Positions 34,100 to 43,452 of a stretch of 64,000 bases of DNA are shown here, piece by piece. The notes beneath the pieces are model-generated. The model did no database searches. It worked only from the letters and a program-made list of their open reading frames with translations, and was not told where the DNA came from. The stretch comes from JBAYIE01 sp965279165. GTDB taxonomy: Bacteria > Bacteroidota > Bacteroidia > UKL13-3. The stretch lies in the NCBI GenBank assembly GCA_965279165.1, contig OZ257140.1, positions 124,001-188,000 of the forward strand, given 5' to 3'. How positions within the stretch are numbered: the stretch's first letter is position 1; each line of letters starts with the position of its first letter. The translations under genes were made by a program, and so were the position numbers.

Positions 34100-35071
34100 T
34101 TATTCCGGTCGGCCTATCATTTGTTTGATATTTAATTCATTTAATTCTTCAGAAACCTGTTGTTTTCTGCTTGAATCCGAATTGTTGTAAGGGAGAATAA
34201 TATTTAAATCGGGTTGACCTGCATCGACCCATGCGGTAAACCACAAACAGCCAACAAGCGTTATGGCTAAACGCATCCTTCTTTCAACCATACCTGATAA
34301 GTTATGGTGATACTTTTCTGCATACTCCTTTGCATAAACTTTTAATTTGCTGTTCCCTTTTGTTTCTAATTGATAGATTTTGTCTGACGGAAATTCGGAT
34401 TGTAATTTCTTTTCCATCCATAAAACAGAATCTTTGGCCTGAAAACTTCCACTACAAGCTTTCCAAATTTCTTCCTGTGTATGGTTTATGTAGTATGCCC
34501 TACCTGTATATAAATCATACTGGTTACCAAACAATTCAGGTAATCTGGATTCCCACAAACCGTGAATTCCTTTTTGCCCGGTGAGTTGACCATTGTAATT
34601 CATAGTTGCATGCAAGGGCACACAGGCATCGGCAATATAATGTCCAATATCCGCTGAAACATGGAGGATACGTTCCGAATCTTTCGCCAAAAAAGCTTCC
34701 GTTAATCGGTATAGCATTTTTTGAATATGCCAAGGAACAATGCCATATTCTTTTAAAGTGTCTTCTGAAAACTTGGCAACAGCTTCTTTCCAATACACGG
34801 GTACGGTATCTATGGGCATTGCTTTTTCATAATAATCTAGGTCGATATAATGTCGGCATGCTTCAGCTGTATCTGAATACCTGCGTTTATCGGGATCTAC
34901 AGCATGTTCTGTAAGGTAATCTATGTGAAATTTATAGAACCCCATCATTTCTTCAGGCAATGTAAATACCGCAATCCGGTTGATTACTCGATGACCAAAG
35001 AAACCCCAAGAATATCCTGTAAGAAAAGAAAGAGAAAGCAGAGCAAAGGCCAGTATATGTTTATTGAACAT
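34100..35071 (-). CDS. Zinc-dependent phospholipase C / S1-P1 nuclease-like exported protein
   Basis: This 323-residue protein has a signal peptide whose cleavage would leave a tryptophan at the mature N-terminus (YSWGFFGHR). In this superfamily the N-terminal Trp and a nearby His bind zinc. Further likely ligands are the His/Asp residues in CRHYIDLDY, DIGHYIADACVPLHA and GIHGLWES. The fold is probably the all-helical zinc phospholipase C/S1 nuclease type. Whether it acts on lipids or nucleic acids cannot be told. It converges with the barrel gene before it (1-bp gap between stops). Confidence 0.75.
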   Translation of the reverse strand: MFNKHILAFALLSLSFLTGYSWGFFGHRVINRIAVFTLPEEMMGFYKFHIDYLTEHAVDPDKRRYSDTAEACRHYIDLDYYEKAMPIDTVPVYWKEAVAKFSEDTLKEYGIVPWHIQKMLYRLTEAFLAKDSERILHVSADIGHYIADACVPLHATMNYNGQLTGQKGIHGLWESRLPELFGNQYDLYTGRAYYINHTQEEIWKACSGSFQAKDSVLWMEKKLQSEFPSDKIYQLETKGNSKLKVYAKEYAEKYHHNLSGMVERRMRLAITLVGCLWFTAWVDAGQPDLNIILPYNNSDSSRKQQVSEELNELNIKQMIGRPE

Positions 35072-35170
35072 GGATAAAAATACCGTTTAAATAATTCGGT
35101 GTAACATTAAATAAAGATATAACTTTTTAATCAAAAAAACAGCAACTTTGGGGCATATCAAAATTTTAAC

Positions 35171-36940
35171 ATGAAGCAGTTTTTTAAATTTGTTTTTGCC
35201 AGTATGGTTGGATTTATCATCGCATCTATACTCCTGGTGGCTATTGTTACCGGTATTTTCGCAGCTTTTATTAACGGTATGTCGGATAAAACGGTGGAAA
35301 TGAAAGATAATTCGATACTCGAATTGAATTTTAATTATCAAATTCCGGAAAGGGAATACAGCAATTTCTGGGACGAATTATCCGGTTTGGAAGATGGAAA
35401 TAGCGGAACGGATGGCCTGAAAGAAATTTTGCAGGCTATTTCATCGGCTGCTAGCGATAAAAGAATTAAAGGGATTTATTTGCACGCATCCTATTCTCCT
35501 AACAGTTATGCAACGCTAGAGGAGATTAGAAACGCTTTGTTAGAATTTAAGAAATCGAAAAAGTTTATCATCGCATATGGAGAGATGATGGAAGAGCATG
35601 CATATTATTTGGCAAGCGTTGCCGATAAAATATACCTAAACCCTACCGGCGATATGTTATTTAATGGATTTAGTTACTCGTCGGTTTATATTAAAGGAAT
35701 GCTCGATAAACTTGGTGTAGAAGCACAATTAATTCGACACGGAAAATTTAAAGCTGCAGGTGAACCTTTGGTTGCAGAAAGTATGAGTGCCGAAAACAGA
35801 GAACAAATTAAAACATTTACCGGCTCGATATATTACCACTGCATGGAACAAATTGCCAAAGCACGTAAAAAATCCTTTGACGAAGTTTTGGACATATCGA
35901 ATACCCTAAAAATCCAATCGGCAGCTGATGCAGTTAATTTAAAAATGATTGACGGCTTAAAATACCAGGATGAGGTTACTGCTGAATTGAAAAAGAAATC
36001 CGGCATTGGCGATAAAAAAGATTTGCATTTAACCCAGGTTAACGAAGTAAACACTGCCAATGTCAAAGGTAATTATGGTGCCAAAAAGAAGATGGCAATC
36101 ATTTATGCCAATGGTGATATAGTAAGTGGCAAAAGCGACGATGAATCCATGGGTTCGGAAACCATTTGTGAAGCATTGACAAAAGCCCGAAAAGATTCAA
36201 CCATTAAAGTTGTTGTGCTTCGTATTAATTCGCCCGGAGGTAGTGCGCTTGCTTCTGATGTTATTTGGAGAGAAGTAGTTTTAACCAGAAAAGTAAAACC
36301 CGTTGTTGTTTCGATGGGTGCTTTGGCTGCTTCAGGGGGTTATTATATTGCTGCGCCTGCCAATCGTATTTTTGCCGAACCAAATACAATTACCGGGTCG
36401 ATTGGTGTTTTTGGTTTAACCATCAATGCACAAAAACTATTAAGAGATAAGCTTGGTTTACGCTTTGAAAAAGTAAATTTTGGTGAATATGCAGATATGG
36501 GTAGTCCGGATCGACCTATGACAGTAGCAGAAAGAGAAATTATTCAGCGTATGATTGACCGAATCTATAACGACTTTATTTCGAGGGTTGCCGAAGGTAG
36601 AAAGTTAAGCCTTGCACAAGTAGATAGTATTGCACAAGGAAGGGTTTGGAGCGGAAAAGATGCTATATCAATCCATCTGGTTGACGAATTAGGCGGACTT
36701 GAAAAAGCAGTTGCATATGCAGCCAAAATAGGTGGTTTAGGTAAAGACTACCGCATTGTTAATTTACCTGAGCAAAAAGATCAGGTTGAAGAAATTCTTA
36801 AAAACATTTCAAAAAATGCATCGGTTTATCTTACCAAACAACAACTTGGCGAAGAATACATGCATTATATGAATCTAAAAAAGGCATTGCGATACGAGGG
36901 TATTCAAGCAAGGATGATGTGGGTTGGGGAAATAAATTAA
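35171..36940 (+). CDS. sppA: Signal peptide peptidase SppA, 67-kDa type
   Basis: This 589-residue inner-membrane serine protease degrades signal peptides left after export. It has an N-terminal membrane anchor (about 7-36) and two tandem SppA domains. The catalytic lysine lies in the first domain (HGKFKAAGEPL, about 196) and the serine in the second (MGALAASGGYYIAAP, about 394), the arrangement of the long double-domain form. An upstream CAACTTTG (about 35143-35150) is a one-mismatch -7 element. It is followed after 16 bp by the EEP-family gene. Confidence 0.94.
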   Translation: MKQFFKFVFASMVGFIIASILLVAIVTGIFAAFINGMSDKTVEMKDNSILELNFNYQIPEREYSNFWDELSGLEDGNSGTDGLKEILQAISSAASDKRIKGIYLHASYSPNSYATLEEIRNALLEFKKSKKFIIAYGEMMEEHAYYLASVADKIYLNPTGDMLFNGFSYSSVYIKGMLDKLGVEAQLIRHGKFKAAGEPLVAESMSAENREQIKTFTGSIYYHCMEQIAKARKKSFDEVLDISNTLKIQSAADAVNLKMIDGLKYQDEVTAELKKKSGIGDKKDLHLTQVNEVNTANVKGNYGAKKKMAIIYANGDIVSGKSDDESMGSETICEALTKARKDSTIKVVVLRINSPGGSALASDVIWREVVLTRKVKPVVVSMGALAASGGYYIAAPANRIFAEPNTITGSIGVFGLTINAQKLLRDKLGLRFEKVNFGEYADMGSPDRPMTVAEREIIQRMIDRIYNDFISRVAEGRKLSLAQVDSIAQGRVWSGKDAISIHLVDELGGLEKAVAYAAKIGGLGKDYRIVNLPEQKDQVEEILKNISKNASVYLTKQQLGEEYMHYMNLKKALRYEGIQARMMWVGEIN

Positions 36941-36956
36941 ATTATATAAAACACCC

Positions 36957-37958
36957 ATGAAGCATCCGATATTGCTGTTTATTCTGTTGTGTACTGTACC
37001 GGTATTTGCACAACAAACCATTAGTATTGCATTTTATAACCAGGAAAATTTATTCGATACCATCGACGATAAGCATAAAAACGACAATGAGTTTTTACCG
37101 GATGCAAAATTGGCATGGAACACCGAGAAATACTTGAACAAGCTCGATCATATGTCGCAAGTAATTCAATCGATGAACAATGGAGATGGTCCGGATATAC
37201 TCGGAATGTGTGAAGTAGAAAACGATTTGGTATTGGCAGACCTCACAACCAAAACAAAATTAAAATCCTGCAAGTACCAATTTGTTCATCGCGAATCGCC
37301 CGACGAAAGAAGTATAGACAATGCCCTGCTGTTTAAAAGTAAAAAATTTAAATTGTTGGATGTGCGTCAATATGCTGTTAGCATCGATACAAATCCACAT
37401 TTTAAGACAAGGGATATTTTATTGGTAAAACTTGAATTGAAGAATAAAAGTAGTTTAATACTTCTGGTCAATCACTTTCCCTCTCGTTTGGGTGGACAGG
37501 AAAAAAGTGAACACAAACGCATTCGTGCAGCCCAGGTTTTGAAACATATATTTGATAGCATACGCATTACAAACCCTAACCAGGCAGTTATTGCGATGGG
37601 CGACTTTAATGATGAGCCTTCTAACATCAGTATGGATTCGGTATTACAAGCAAAACAAAATGCCGATAGCCAATTGTTTAATGCCATGTATGGTTTGCAT
37701 TTACAAAAAAAGGGGTCGTTACAATACCGCAACAACTGGAACATGTTAGATCAATTTATCTTGACTTCTAATTTGGTAAACTGTCAATCAACCTTATGTT
37801 ATGAAAAAGAATCGGCAACAATTTACCAGCAACCTTGGATGCTTGAAACAGAAGAAAAATATAAGGGATCCCCAAAACGAACATTCGGCGGACAAAAATA
37901 CCTGAATGGTTATAGCGATCATTTACCGGTTTTAATCCGATTGCAAACTTCCCGTTAA
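36957..37958 (+). CDS. Exported endonuclease/exonuclease/phosphatase family protein
   Basis: This 333-residue protein has a signal peptide (MKHPILLFILLCTVPVFAQ) and a DNase I-like fold: NQENLFD near the start, CEVENDLVL with the metal-binding Glu, LVNHFPSRLGG, GDFNDEP with the catalytic Asp/Asn pair, and the terminal SDHLPVLIRL. Members hydrolyse phosphodiester bonds in nucleic acids or lipids. The signal peptide suggests periplasmic or extracellular action, perhaps nutrient scavenging. It follows sppA by 16 bp. Confidence 0.88.
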   Translation: MKHPILLFILLCTVPVFAQQTISIAFYNQENLFDTIDDKHKNDNEFLPDAKLAWNTEKYLNKLDHMSQVIQSMNNGDGPDILGMCEVENDLVLADLTTKTKLKSCKYQFVHRESPDERSIDNALLFKSKKFKLLDVRQYAVSIDTNPHFKTRDILLVKLELKNKSSLILLVNHFPSRLGGQEKSEHKRIRAAQVLKHIFDSIRITNPNQAVIAMGDFNDEPSNISMDSVLQAKQNADSQLFNAMYGLHLQKKGSLQYRNNWNMLDQFILTSNLVNCQSTLCYEKESATIYQQPWMLETEEKYKGSPKRTFGGQKYLNGYSDHLPVLIRLQTSR

Positions 37959-38039
37959 TCTATTTTTTTAAACAATTTATTTCCTACCAATGATAAAGGA
38001 TATTAAATATGCTTTAACGAACCTATAATTGTATTAGCT

Positions 38040-39032
38040 ATGGCCCGAACAATATTTTCCAAAAAATTGCATTTTGAAGCCAACACAGGATTTGGAGCTT
38101 CGGCAAATGCACAGGGAAATCGCCTTTTAAAGCGCGATGGCACATTTAATGTACGAAGAAAGGGACTACATTTCACTGACAGACTAAATTTTTATCATGA
38201 ATTAATAAACATGCCTTGGTATAAGTTTGTCTTAATAATTTTTGCAACTTATACCTTTATCAATATTTGTTTTGCGAGTGCATTCCTTGCAGTAGGAATG
38301 GAAGAAATTGAAGGCGACAGAGGACTTACCACAATTGATCATTTTTGGGACGCATTTTTCTTCAGTTCACAAACCCTAACAACAGTTGGCTATGGAAGAA
38401 CCAGTCCAATTGGATTTAATGCCAACCTGGTTGCCGCTTTTGAGTGCCTGATAGGATTAATGATGTTTGCAATTATAACCGGGTTGTTATATGGAAGATT
38501 TTCGAGACCCAGAGCAAAATTAATTTATAGCCACCAGGCGATAATTGCCCCATATAAAAATGGACTTAATGCATTGATGATGCGTATTGCGAATGGGCGA
38601 CGAAATCAATTGATTGAATGCGAAGCCGAATTAATGATGAGTTTTATAGAAAGTGAAACCAATATGAGAAGGTTTGTTTTTTTGGATCTTGAAATTAAAA
38701 AAGTTACCGCTTTGGCTTTAAGCTGGACAATTGTGCATCCAATACAGCAGGAAAGTCCGTTGTATTTGTTGAAGGATTCCGACTTAAAAGAAATTCAGGC
38801 AGAATTTGTTTTGATTTTTAAAGGATTTGATGATACCTATTCACAAACTGTGCATACCCGTTATTCGTATACCAGTTCTGAATTGGTATGGGGTGCAAAA
38901 TTTGTTCCGATGTTTCATAGTAACGACAGCAAGAGTGCTACTATATTAGAACTACAAAGAATCGGAGAAACGGAAGAAGCTTTACTTTTTGATTACTCGC
39001 AGAATAACATTCAAATCAGCCCTGGAACATGA
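38040..39032 (+). CDS. Inward-rectifier (KirBac-type) potassium channel
   Basis: This 330-residue protein has a cytoplasmic N-terminus containing a slide-helix-like segment before the first membrane helix (about 61-85), a pore helix, the potassium selectivity filter T115-V-G-Y-G119, a second helix (about 128-153), and then an immunoglobulin-like cytoplasmic domain. That domain includes SFIESETNMRRFVFLDLEI and GFDDTYSQTVHTRYSY, typical of Kir channels, where it gates the pore. It should sit in the inner membrane and conduct K+. It overlaps rsmG by 4 bp (ATGA). Confidence 0.93.
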   Translation: MARTIFSKKLHFEANTGFGASANAQGNRLLKRDGTFNVRRKGLHFTDRLNFYHELINMPWYKFVLIIFATYTFINICFASAFLAVGMEEIEGDRGLTTIDHFWDAFFFSSQTLTTVGYGRTSPIGFNANLVAAFECLIGLMMFAIITGLLYGRFSRPRAKLIYSHQAIIAPYKNGLNALMMRIANGRRNQLIECEAELMMSFIESETNMRRFVFLDLEIKKVTALALSWTIVHPIQQESPLYLLKDSDLKEIQAEFVLIFKGFDDTYSQTVHTRYSYTSSELVWGAKFVPMFHSNDSKSATILELQRIGETEEALLFDYSQNNIQISPGT

Positions 39033-39664
39033 TTGTATTAGAAAAATATTTTACTGATTTAACAAAATCACAGCGCATGCAATTTGAAGAATTGCAGGAA
39101 TTGTACACCGAATGGAATGAAAAAATCAATGTAATATCAAGAAAAGATATTGATAGTTTATACGAAAAACATGTTTTGCATTCGTTGGCATTAGCTAAGT
39201 TTATTTCATTTAAACCCAAAACAAGAATTCTGGACATTGGCACAGGCGGAGGGTTTCCGGGCATCCCACTTGCGATATTATTTCCCGAAGTTTCGTTTGT
39301 ACTTTGCGATTCGATTGCAAAAAAAGTACATGTAGCCGAACAGATTTCAGAAACTATAGGATTACGGAATACCGATTTTGTAATCGGACGTGCTGAACAA
39401 TTAAGGGAACCATTTGATTTTATCGTGAGCAGAGCAGTAGCTCCGATGGTAAAGTTATATCGGTGGACACATAAGTTACTTGCAGAAAAAAATTTCAATT
39501 CCATTACCAATGGTTTTATTTTATTAAAAGGTGGAGATCTAAGAGAAGAAGAAAAGGAATTACTTGCATTGAATAAAAAATTGCTCATTCAGGAGGTATT
39601 ATTACCATCCTATTTTGAAGAGCCGTTTTTTGAAACTAAAAAAATAGTTTATATTTCCAGATAA
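39029..39664 (+). CDS. rsmG: 16S rRNA (guanine527-N7)-methyltransferase RsmG
   Basis: This 211-residue SAM-dependent methyltransferase modifies G527 in the 530 loop of 16S rRNA. The helical N-terminus reads YTEWNEKINVISRKDIDSLYEKHVLHSL, the SAM motif is LDIGTGGGFPGIPLAI (about 70), and SRAVAPMVKLYRW (about 133) is a family mark. The start overlaps the Kir channel stop (ATGA), so the two are probably translated together. Confidence 0.95.
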   Translation: MIVLEKYFTDLTKSQRMQFEELQELYTEWNEKINVISRKDIDSLYEKHVLHSLALAKFISFKPKTRILDIGTGGGFPGIPLAILFPEVSFVLCDSIAKKVHVAEQISETIGLRNTDFVIGRAEQLREPFDFIVSRAVAPMVKLYRWTHKLLAEKNFNSITNGFILLKGGDLREEEKELLALNKKLLIQEVLLPSYFEEPFFETKKIVYISR

Positions 39665-39681
39665 TACTTAATCCCACTCCT

Positions 39682-40776
39682 TTGAAAAGATTAGTAATTA
39701 TCCTTAGCCTGGTTGCACTCTGCTTGGGTGTCGAAGCACAAACAGACTCGAGTCAAAAGAAATTTCAGATGACTCCCCTACCTATTTTGTTGTATAATCC
39801 TTTTACAGGATTTGGGTATGGATTGTTATTGAATACTAATTTCTTAATTGGCGATCCCAAAACTACCAGATATTCCAATGCACAGGCCTATGTGGTTTAT
39901 ACCACCAATAACCAAATGGCCATTCAATTGAACCATACCATTTTCACCGAAAATGAAAACTGGTTGATTCAAGGAAAAATACAGTATTTGGATTGGCCGG
40001 AATATACGTATGGTATTGGCGGAAACACCTCCGGATTCGAGCCTACCAAAGAGCTTATAAGTTACCAAGCGGTCGAAATTGAAGAACGAGTAATGAGAAA
40101 AATTTCAGGTAAGAACTTCTTAGGTTTGCAATTTCGTTCGTTCGACTGCTGGAATCTGGAATCAGATCAACCATCTAATCTTAGTTATTTTGATACCGCG
40201 GCTGTTGGTAATCCGAAATTTACTTCCACTGGAATTGGTGTTCACTTCATACACGATAGCCGGGATAATGTTCAAAATACATATGCCGGAAATTATGTCG
40301 AGCTGGCATATAATCCCTATTTAAAAAAGTTTGGGAGCACCGAAAACTGGACCAATTTCAGGATTGATGCCAGAACATTTTTTCATTTAAATCACCTTGA
40401 AAACCATCCAAAAGTTCTTGCTCTCCGAGGACTTTGCGAAATTGCTTCCGGTACAATACCTTATATGTTGATGCCAATGTTTGGACGATACAATGCCACT
40501 AGAGGATATGTTCAAGGACGGTATCGGGGGAATTTGTTTTTTGCCGGAGAAGCCGAATACAGGGCTCATATATGGAGAAGTTTGGGTTATGTTTTGTTTG
40601 GCGGTATACAAGGAGTTGATGAACCCAATGGTAAAGTAATGTATTATAGTCCTTCGTTTGGTGCAGGAATTCGAGTTATGTTGAATAAAAACCAAAGAAC
40701 CAATTTACGCATCGATTATGCCAAAGGATCGAATAGCAACGATGGCGTATATGTGCAGGTAACAGAAGTATTCTAA
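39682..40776 (+). CDS. BamA/TamA-like outer-membrane beta-barrel protein
   Basis: This 364-residue protein has a signal peptide (MKRLVIILSLVALCLGVEAQ) starting from a TTG codon. The body is a surface-antigen-like barrel with FIHDSRDNVQNTYAGNYVEL (about 192), FGRYNATRGYVQGRYRGN and FFAGEAEYR. The phrase GAGIRVMLNKNQRTNLRIDYAKG near the end is the classic last-strand region. No POTRA domains are present. It is related in layout to the gene at 14530-15720. Its cargo is unknown. Confidence 0.72.
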   Translation: MKRLVIILSLVALCLGVEAQTDSSQKKFQMTPLPILLYNPFTGFGYGLLLNTNFLIGDPKTTRYSNAQAYVVYTTNNQMAIQLNHTIFTENENWLIQGKIQYLDWPEYTYGIGGNTSGFEPTKELISYQAVEIEERVMRKISGKNFLGLQFRSFDCWNLESDQPSNLSYFDTAAVGNPKFTSTGIGVHFIHDSRDNVQNTYAGNYVELAYNPYLKKFGSTENWTNFRIDARTFFHLNHLENHPKVLALRGLCEIASGTIPYMLMPMFGRYNATRGYVQGRYRGNLFFAGEAEYRAHIWRSLGYVLFGGIQGVDEPNGKVMYYSPSFGAGIRVMLNKNQRTNLRIDYAKGSNSNDGVYVQVTEVF

Positions 40777-40836
40777 CTCCAAATAAGTAAATAAAATAGT
40801 TTTCAAACCAAAGAGGCATTTTTGTGTTAATCACAT

Positions 40837-41292
40837 ATGCGTCCACATATTTTACGAACCAAATCTATTATTCACCGTCCAATACAAGAAGTATTTACCT
40901 TTTTTAGCAAAGCAGAAAACCTACAGTTAATGTGTCCTCCCGAACTGAGTTTTACCATCCTAACCCCTTTGCCAATTGAAATGCAACAAGGAACCATTAT
41001 AGATTATAAATTAAGCTTGTCGGGATTTCCTTTTTACTGGAAAACAAAAATTACCGAATGGAAAGACGGGGAATCATTTACCGATGAACAAGTAAAAGGA
41101 CCTTACCGCATGTGGCAACATACCCATTTTTTTAAAGATTTAGGGAACCATACAACAGAAATGACGGATGAAGTTTTATTCCTTTCACCCGGTTGGATTC
41201 TTGAACCTATCCTGCATCATCTCTGGGTTAAACATCAAGTGGAAAATATTTTTTCTTACCGCGAAAACAAACTAAAACAACTATTTCCTTAG
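40837..41292 (+). CDS. SRPBCC superfamily protein
   Basis: This 151-residue protein has the START/SRPBCC pattern: a first strand and helix with SIIHRPIQEVFTFFSKAENL, a curved sheet with ISGFPFYW-like and KTKITEWKDGESFTDEQ segments, and a long C-terminal helix (HHLWVKHQVENIFSYRENKLKQLF). These folds make a hydrophobic pocket for small ligands. No specific ligand can be named. It is cytosolic and apparently a single-gene unit. Confidence 0.78.
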   Translation: MRPHILRTKSIIHRPIQEVFTFFSKAENLQLMCPPELSFTILTPLPIEMQQGTIIDYKLSLSGFPFYWKTKITEWKDGESFTDEQVKGPYRMWQHTHFFKDLGNHTTEMTDEVLFLSPGWILEPILHHLWVKHQVENIFSYRENKLKQLFP

Positions 41293-41338
41293 GGTATCTG
41301 CCGCATATCAAATTCTTGTGTAAATCAGGATAGAATTC

Positions 41339-41354
41339 ATAAATTGCAATTTAT
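41339..41354. promoter_or_regulatory. 16-bp perfect palindrome before the S9 peptidase gene
   Basis: ATAAATTGCAATTTAT is self-complementary over all 16 bases and ends 11 bp before the ATG at 41366. It overlaps the region where a promoter and ribosome-binding site would lie, so it could be an operator. No regulator is encoded next to it. Confidence 0.35.
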
Positions 41355-41365
41355 CTTGATTCGAT

Positions 41366-43414
41366 ATGAAAAAATTATGGTGTATAACCCTTTTGTTTGT
41401 CCGGATTGCTTTTGCCCAACAAACTTTAACTCCGGAATTGCTATGGAAATTAGGAAGGGTAAATAATCCTCAGTTATCTCCCGATGCAAATCAAATATTA
41501 TTTGAAGTAAAACGATACGATCTTGCAACCAACAAAGGGAATAATATACTTTATTTAATACCAACCCAAGGTGGTAATCCTAAAGAGATTACCAATGCAA
41601 ATCAAAATGCCTTTGATGCCCAATGGTTACCCAATGGTAAAATTGCATTTTTATCTTCAGAAAGTGGAAGCAGCCAATTGTATGAAATAAATTCGGATGG
41701 CAGCGGCATCCAAAAAGTAACATCCATAGATGGAGGTATCAATGGATTTAAATATGCTCCTGACTTAAAGCATTTGGCGTTTTGTGCTGATGTTATATTA
41801 GACAAAACGGTTGCTGAACTTTATCCGGATTTACCTTTAACCAAAGCACGCGTAAGTGATGGATTGTTTTATCGCCATTGGGACACCTGGCATGATTATG
41901 CATTTAGCCATATGTTTATTGTTCCATACAACAATGGCAAACTATCCGGTGAACCCAATGATATTATGAAAGGAGAAAGATGCGATGCTCCTTTACAACC
42001 ATTTGGTGGAGATGAGCAATTTAACTGGAGTGCCGACAGCAAAACACTCGCTTATACTGCAAGGAAATTAAACGGAACAGCCGAAGCTGTAAGTACCAAC
42101 TCAGATATTTATTTGTTCTCGATAGCCGATAAAAGTACAACCAATTTAACTGCAGGTTTACCCGGCTACGATGAAGATCCATTATTTTCATCTGATGGAA
42201 AAAAAATAGCATTTACCAGTATGGCAAGGGAAGGAAATGAATCGGATAAAAAACGCATTTTGGTTTATTATTTCGACAGCAAAAAAATGGTTGATGCTAC
42301 CCTCGACTTCGATTATACAACCGAGTTCTTCCGATGGAATTCGGCAGGAAATGCTTTATATTTTATTTCTGTTTTTGAAGGAACCAAAAATATTTATTAT
42401 ACCCGTGAAGTAGCCGCGAAAAGTGGTTTTAGTTTTACTGCTGTTAAACCGCTTACCATGGGTGATCATGATTATTTGTCTTTTTCCTTGCAAACCGGTA
42501 CTTCCGATAAATTTTTGATGGTAGGTGCAAAACAAAACCATGCATTACCAACAGAAGTTTTTGGTATTAATATGCAAGGCAAGGAAAGCCAACTAACATT
42601 TACCAACCAAGAATTATTAAAGAACATTCAATGGGGGAAAGAAGAAAAGCGATGGGTAACAACAAGCGACAATAAAAAAATGCTAGTTTGGGTAACCTTA
42701 CCCGTTGGATTTAATCCCGAAACTAAATACCCTACTTTATTGTATTGCCAGGGTGGGCCGCAAAGTCCGGTATCTCAGTTTTTTAGTTACCGATGGAATT
42801 TTCAGTTAATGGCAACCATGGGATATATCGTGGTTGCACCAAACAGGCGGGGATTACCAGGATTTGGAAGCGAATGGAACGACCAGATTGGTGGGGATTA
42901 TGGTGGCCAGTGTATGCAGGATTTATTAAGCGCTATTGACGACATGAGCAAAGAGTCATATGTCGACAAAAACAAACTTGCTGCAGTGGGTGCAAGCTTT
43001 GGAGGATACTCTGTTTATTGGCTTGCCGGAAACCACCAGAAACGATTTAAATCCTTTATTGCCCATTGTGGAATGTTTAATATGGAAAGTTGGTATGGAA
43101 GTACAGAGGAAATGTGGTTTGCCAACAACGACAACAAAGGGCCATACTGGCAGGTACCAACGCCAAAGAATTTTGAAGCCTCCCCTCACAAATTTGTGCA
43201 GAACTGGGATGCTCCTATTTTGGTAATTCACAATGAAAAAGATTTCAGGGTTCCATTAAATCAAGGAATGGAAGCTTTTACAGCTGCTCAACTCAAAGGA
43301 GTAAAAAGTCGTTTCCTGTACTTTCCAGACGAAAACCATTGGGTTACCAAACCACAGAACAGTGTGCTATGGCAACGGGTATTCTTTTCCTGGTTAGATG
43401 AGACTTTGAAATAA
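41366..43414 (+). CDS. S9 family prolyl-oligopeptidase-like peptidase
   Basis: This 682-residue exported serine peptidase has a signal peptide (about 1-18, ending FAQ), a beta-propeller with WD40/TolB-like repeats (NPQLSPDANQILFE, FNWSADSKTLAYT, PLFSSDGKKIAFTS), and a C-terminal alpha/beta-hydrolase with Ser544 (GASFGGY), Asp626 (NEKDFRVP) and His658 (DENHW). It is closest to the acylaminoacyl/dipeptidyl-peptidase branch. It likely trims peptides in the periplasm. The M16 gene follows after 38 bp. Confidence 0.93.
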   Translation: MKKLWCITLLFVRIAFAQQTLTPELLWKLGRVNNPQLSPDANQILFEVKRYDLATNKGNNILYLIPTQGGNPKEITNANQNAFDAQWLPNGKIAFLSSESGSSQLYEINSDGSGIQKVTSIDGGINGFKYAPDLKHLAFCADVILDKTVAELYPDLPLTKARVSDGLFYRHWDTWHDYAFSHMFIVPYNNGKLSGEPNDIMKGERCDAPLQPFGGDEQFNWSADSKTLAYTARKLNGTAEAVSTNSDIYLFSIADKSTTNLTAGLPGYDEDPLFSSDGKKIAFTSMAREGNESDKKRILVYYFDSKKMVDATLDFDYTTEFFRWNSAGNALYFISVFEGTKNIYYTREVAAKSGFSFTAVKPLTMGDHDYLSFSLQTGTSDKFLMVGAKQNHALPTEVFGINMQGKESQLTFTNQELLKNIQWGKEEKRWVTTSDNKKMLVWVTLPVGFNPETKYPTLLYCQGGPQSPVSQFFSYRWNFQLMATMGYIVVAPNRRGLPGFGSEWNDQIGGDYGGQCMQDLLSAIDDMSKESYVDKNKLAAVGASFGGYSVYWLAGNHQKRFKSFIAHCGMFNMESWYGSTEEMWFANNDNKGPYWQVPTPKNFEASPHKFVQNWDAPILVIHNEKDFRVPLNQGMEAFTAAQLKGVKSRFLYFPDENHWVTKPQNSVLWQRVFFSWLDETLK

Positions 43415-43452
43415 GTATAATAATAAATCGTTACCCTTAAAACATAAAACAA

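Noticed and set aside
39016..39588. A 190-codon open frame antisense to rsmG.
   Set aside because: It is Ser/Asn-rich with no family resemblance and is explained by the codon pattern of rsmG on the other strand.
14530..40776. The two BamA/TamA-like barrels as the essential BamA protein.
   Set aside because: Both are under 400 residues and lack POTRA domains, so neither can be BamA itself.
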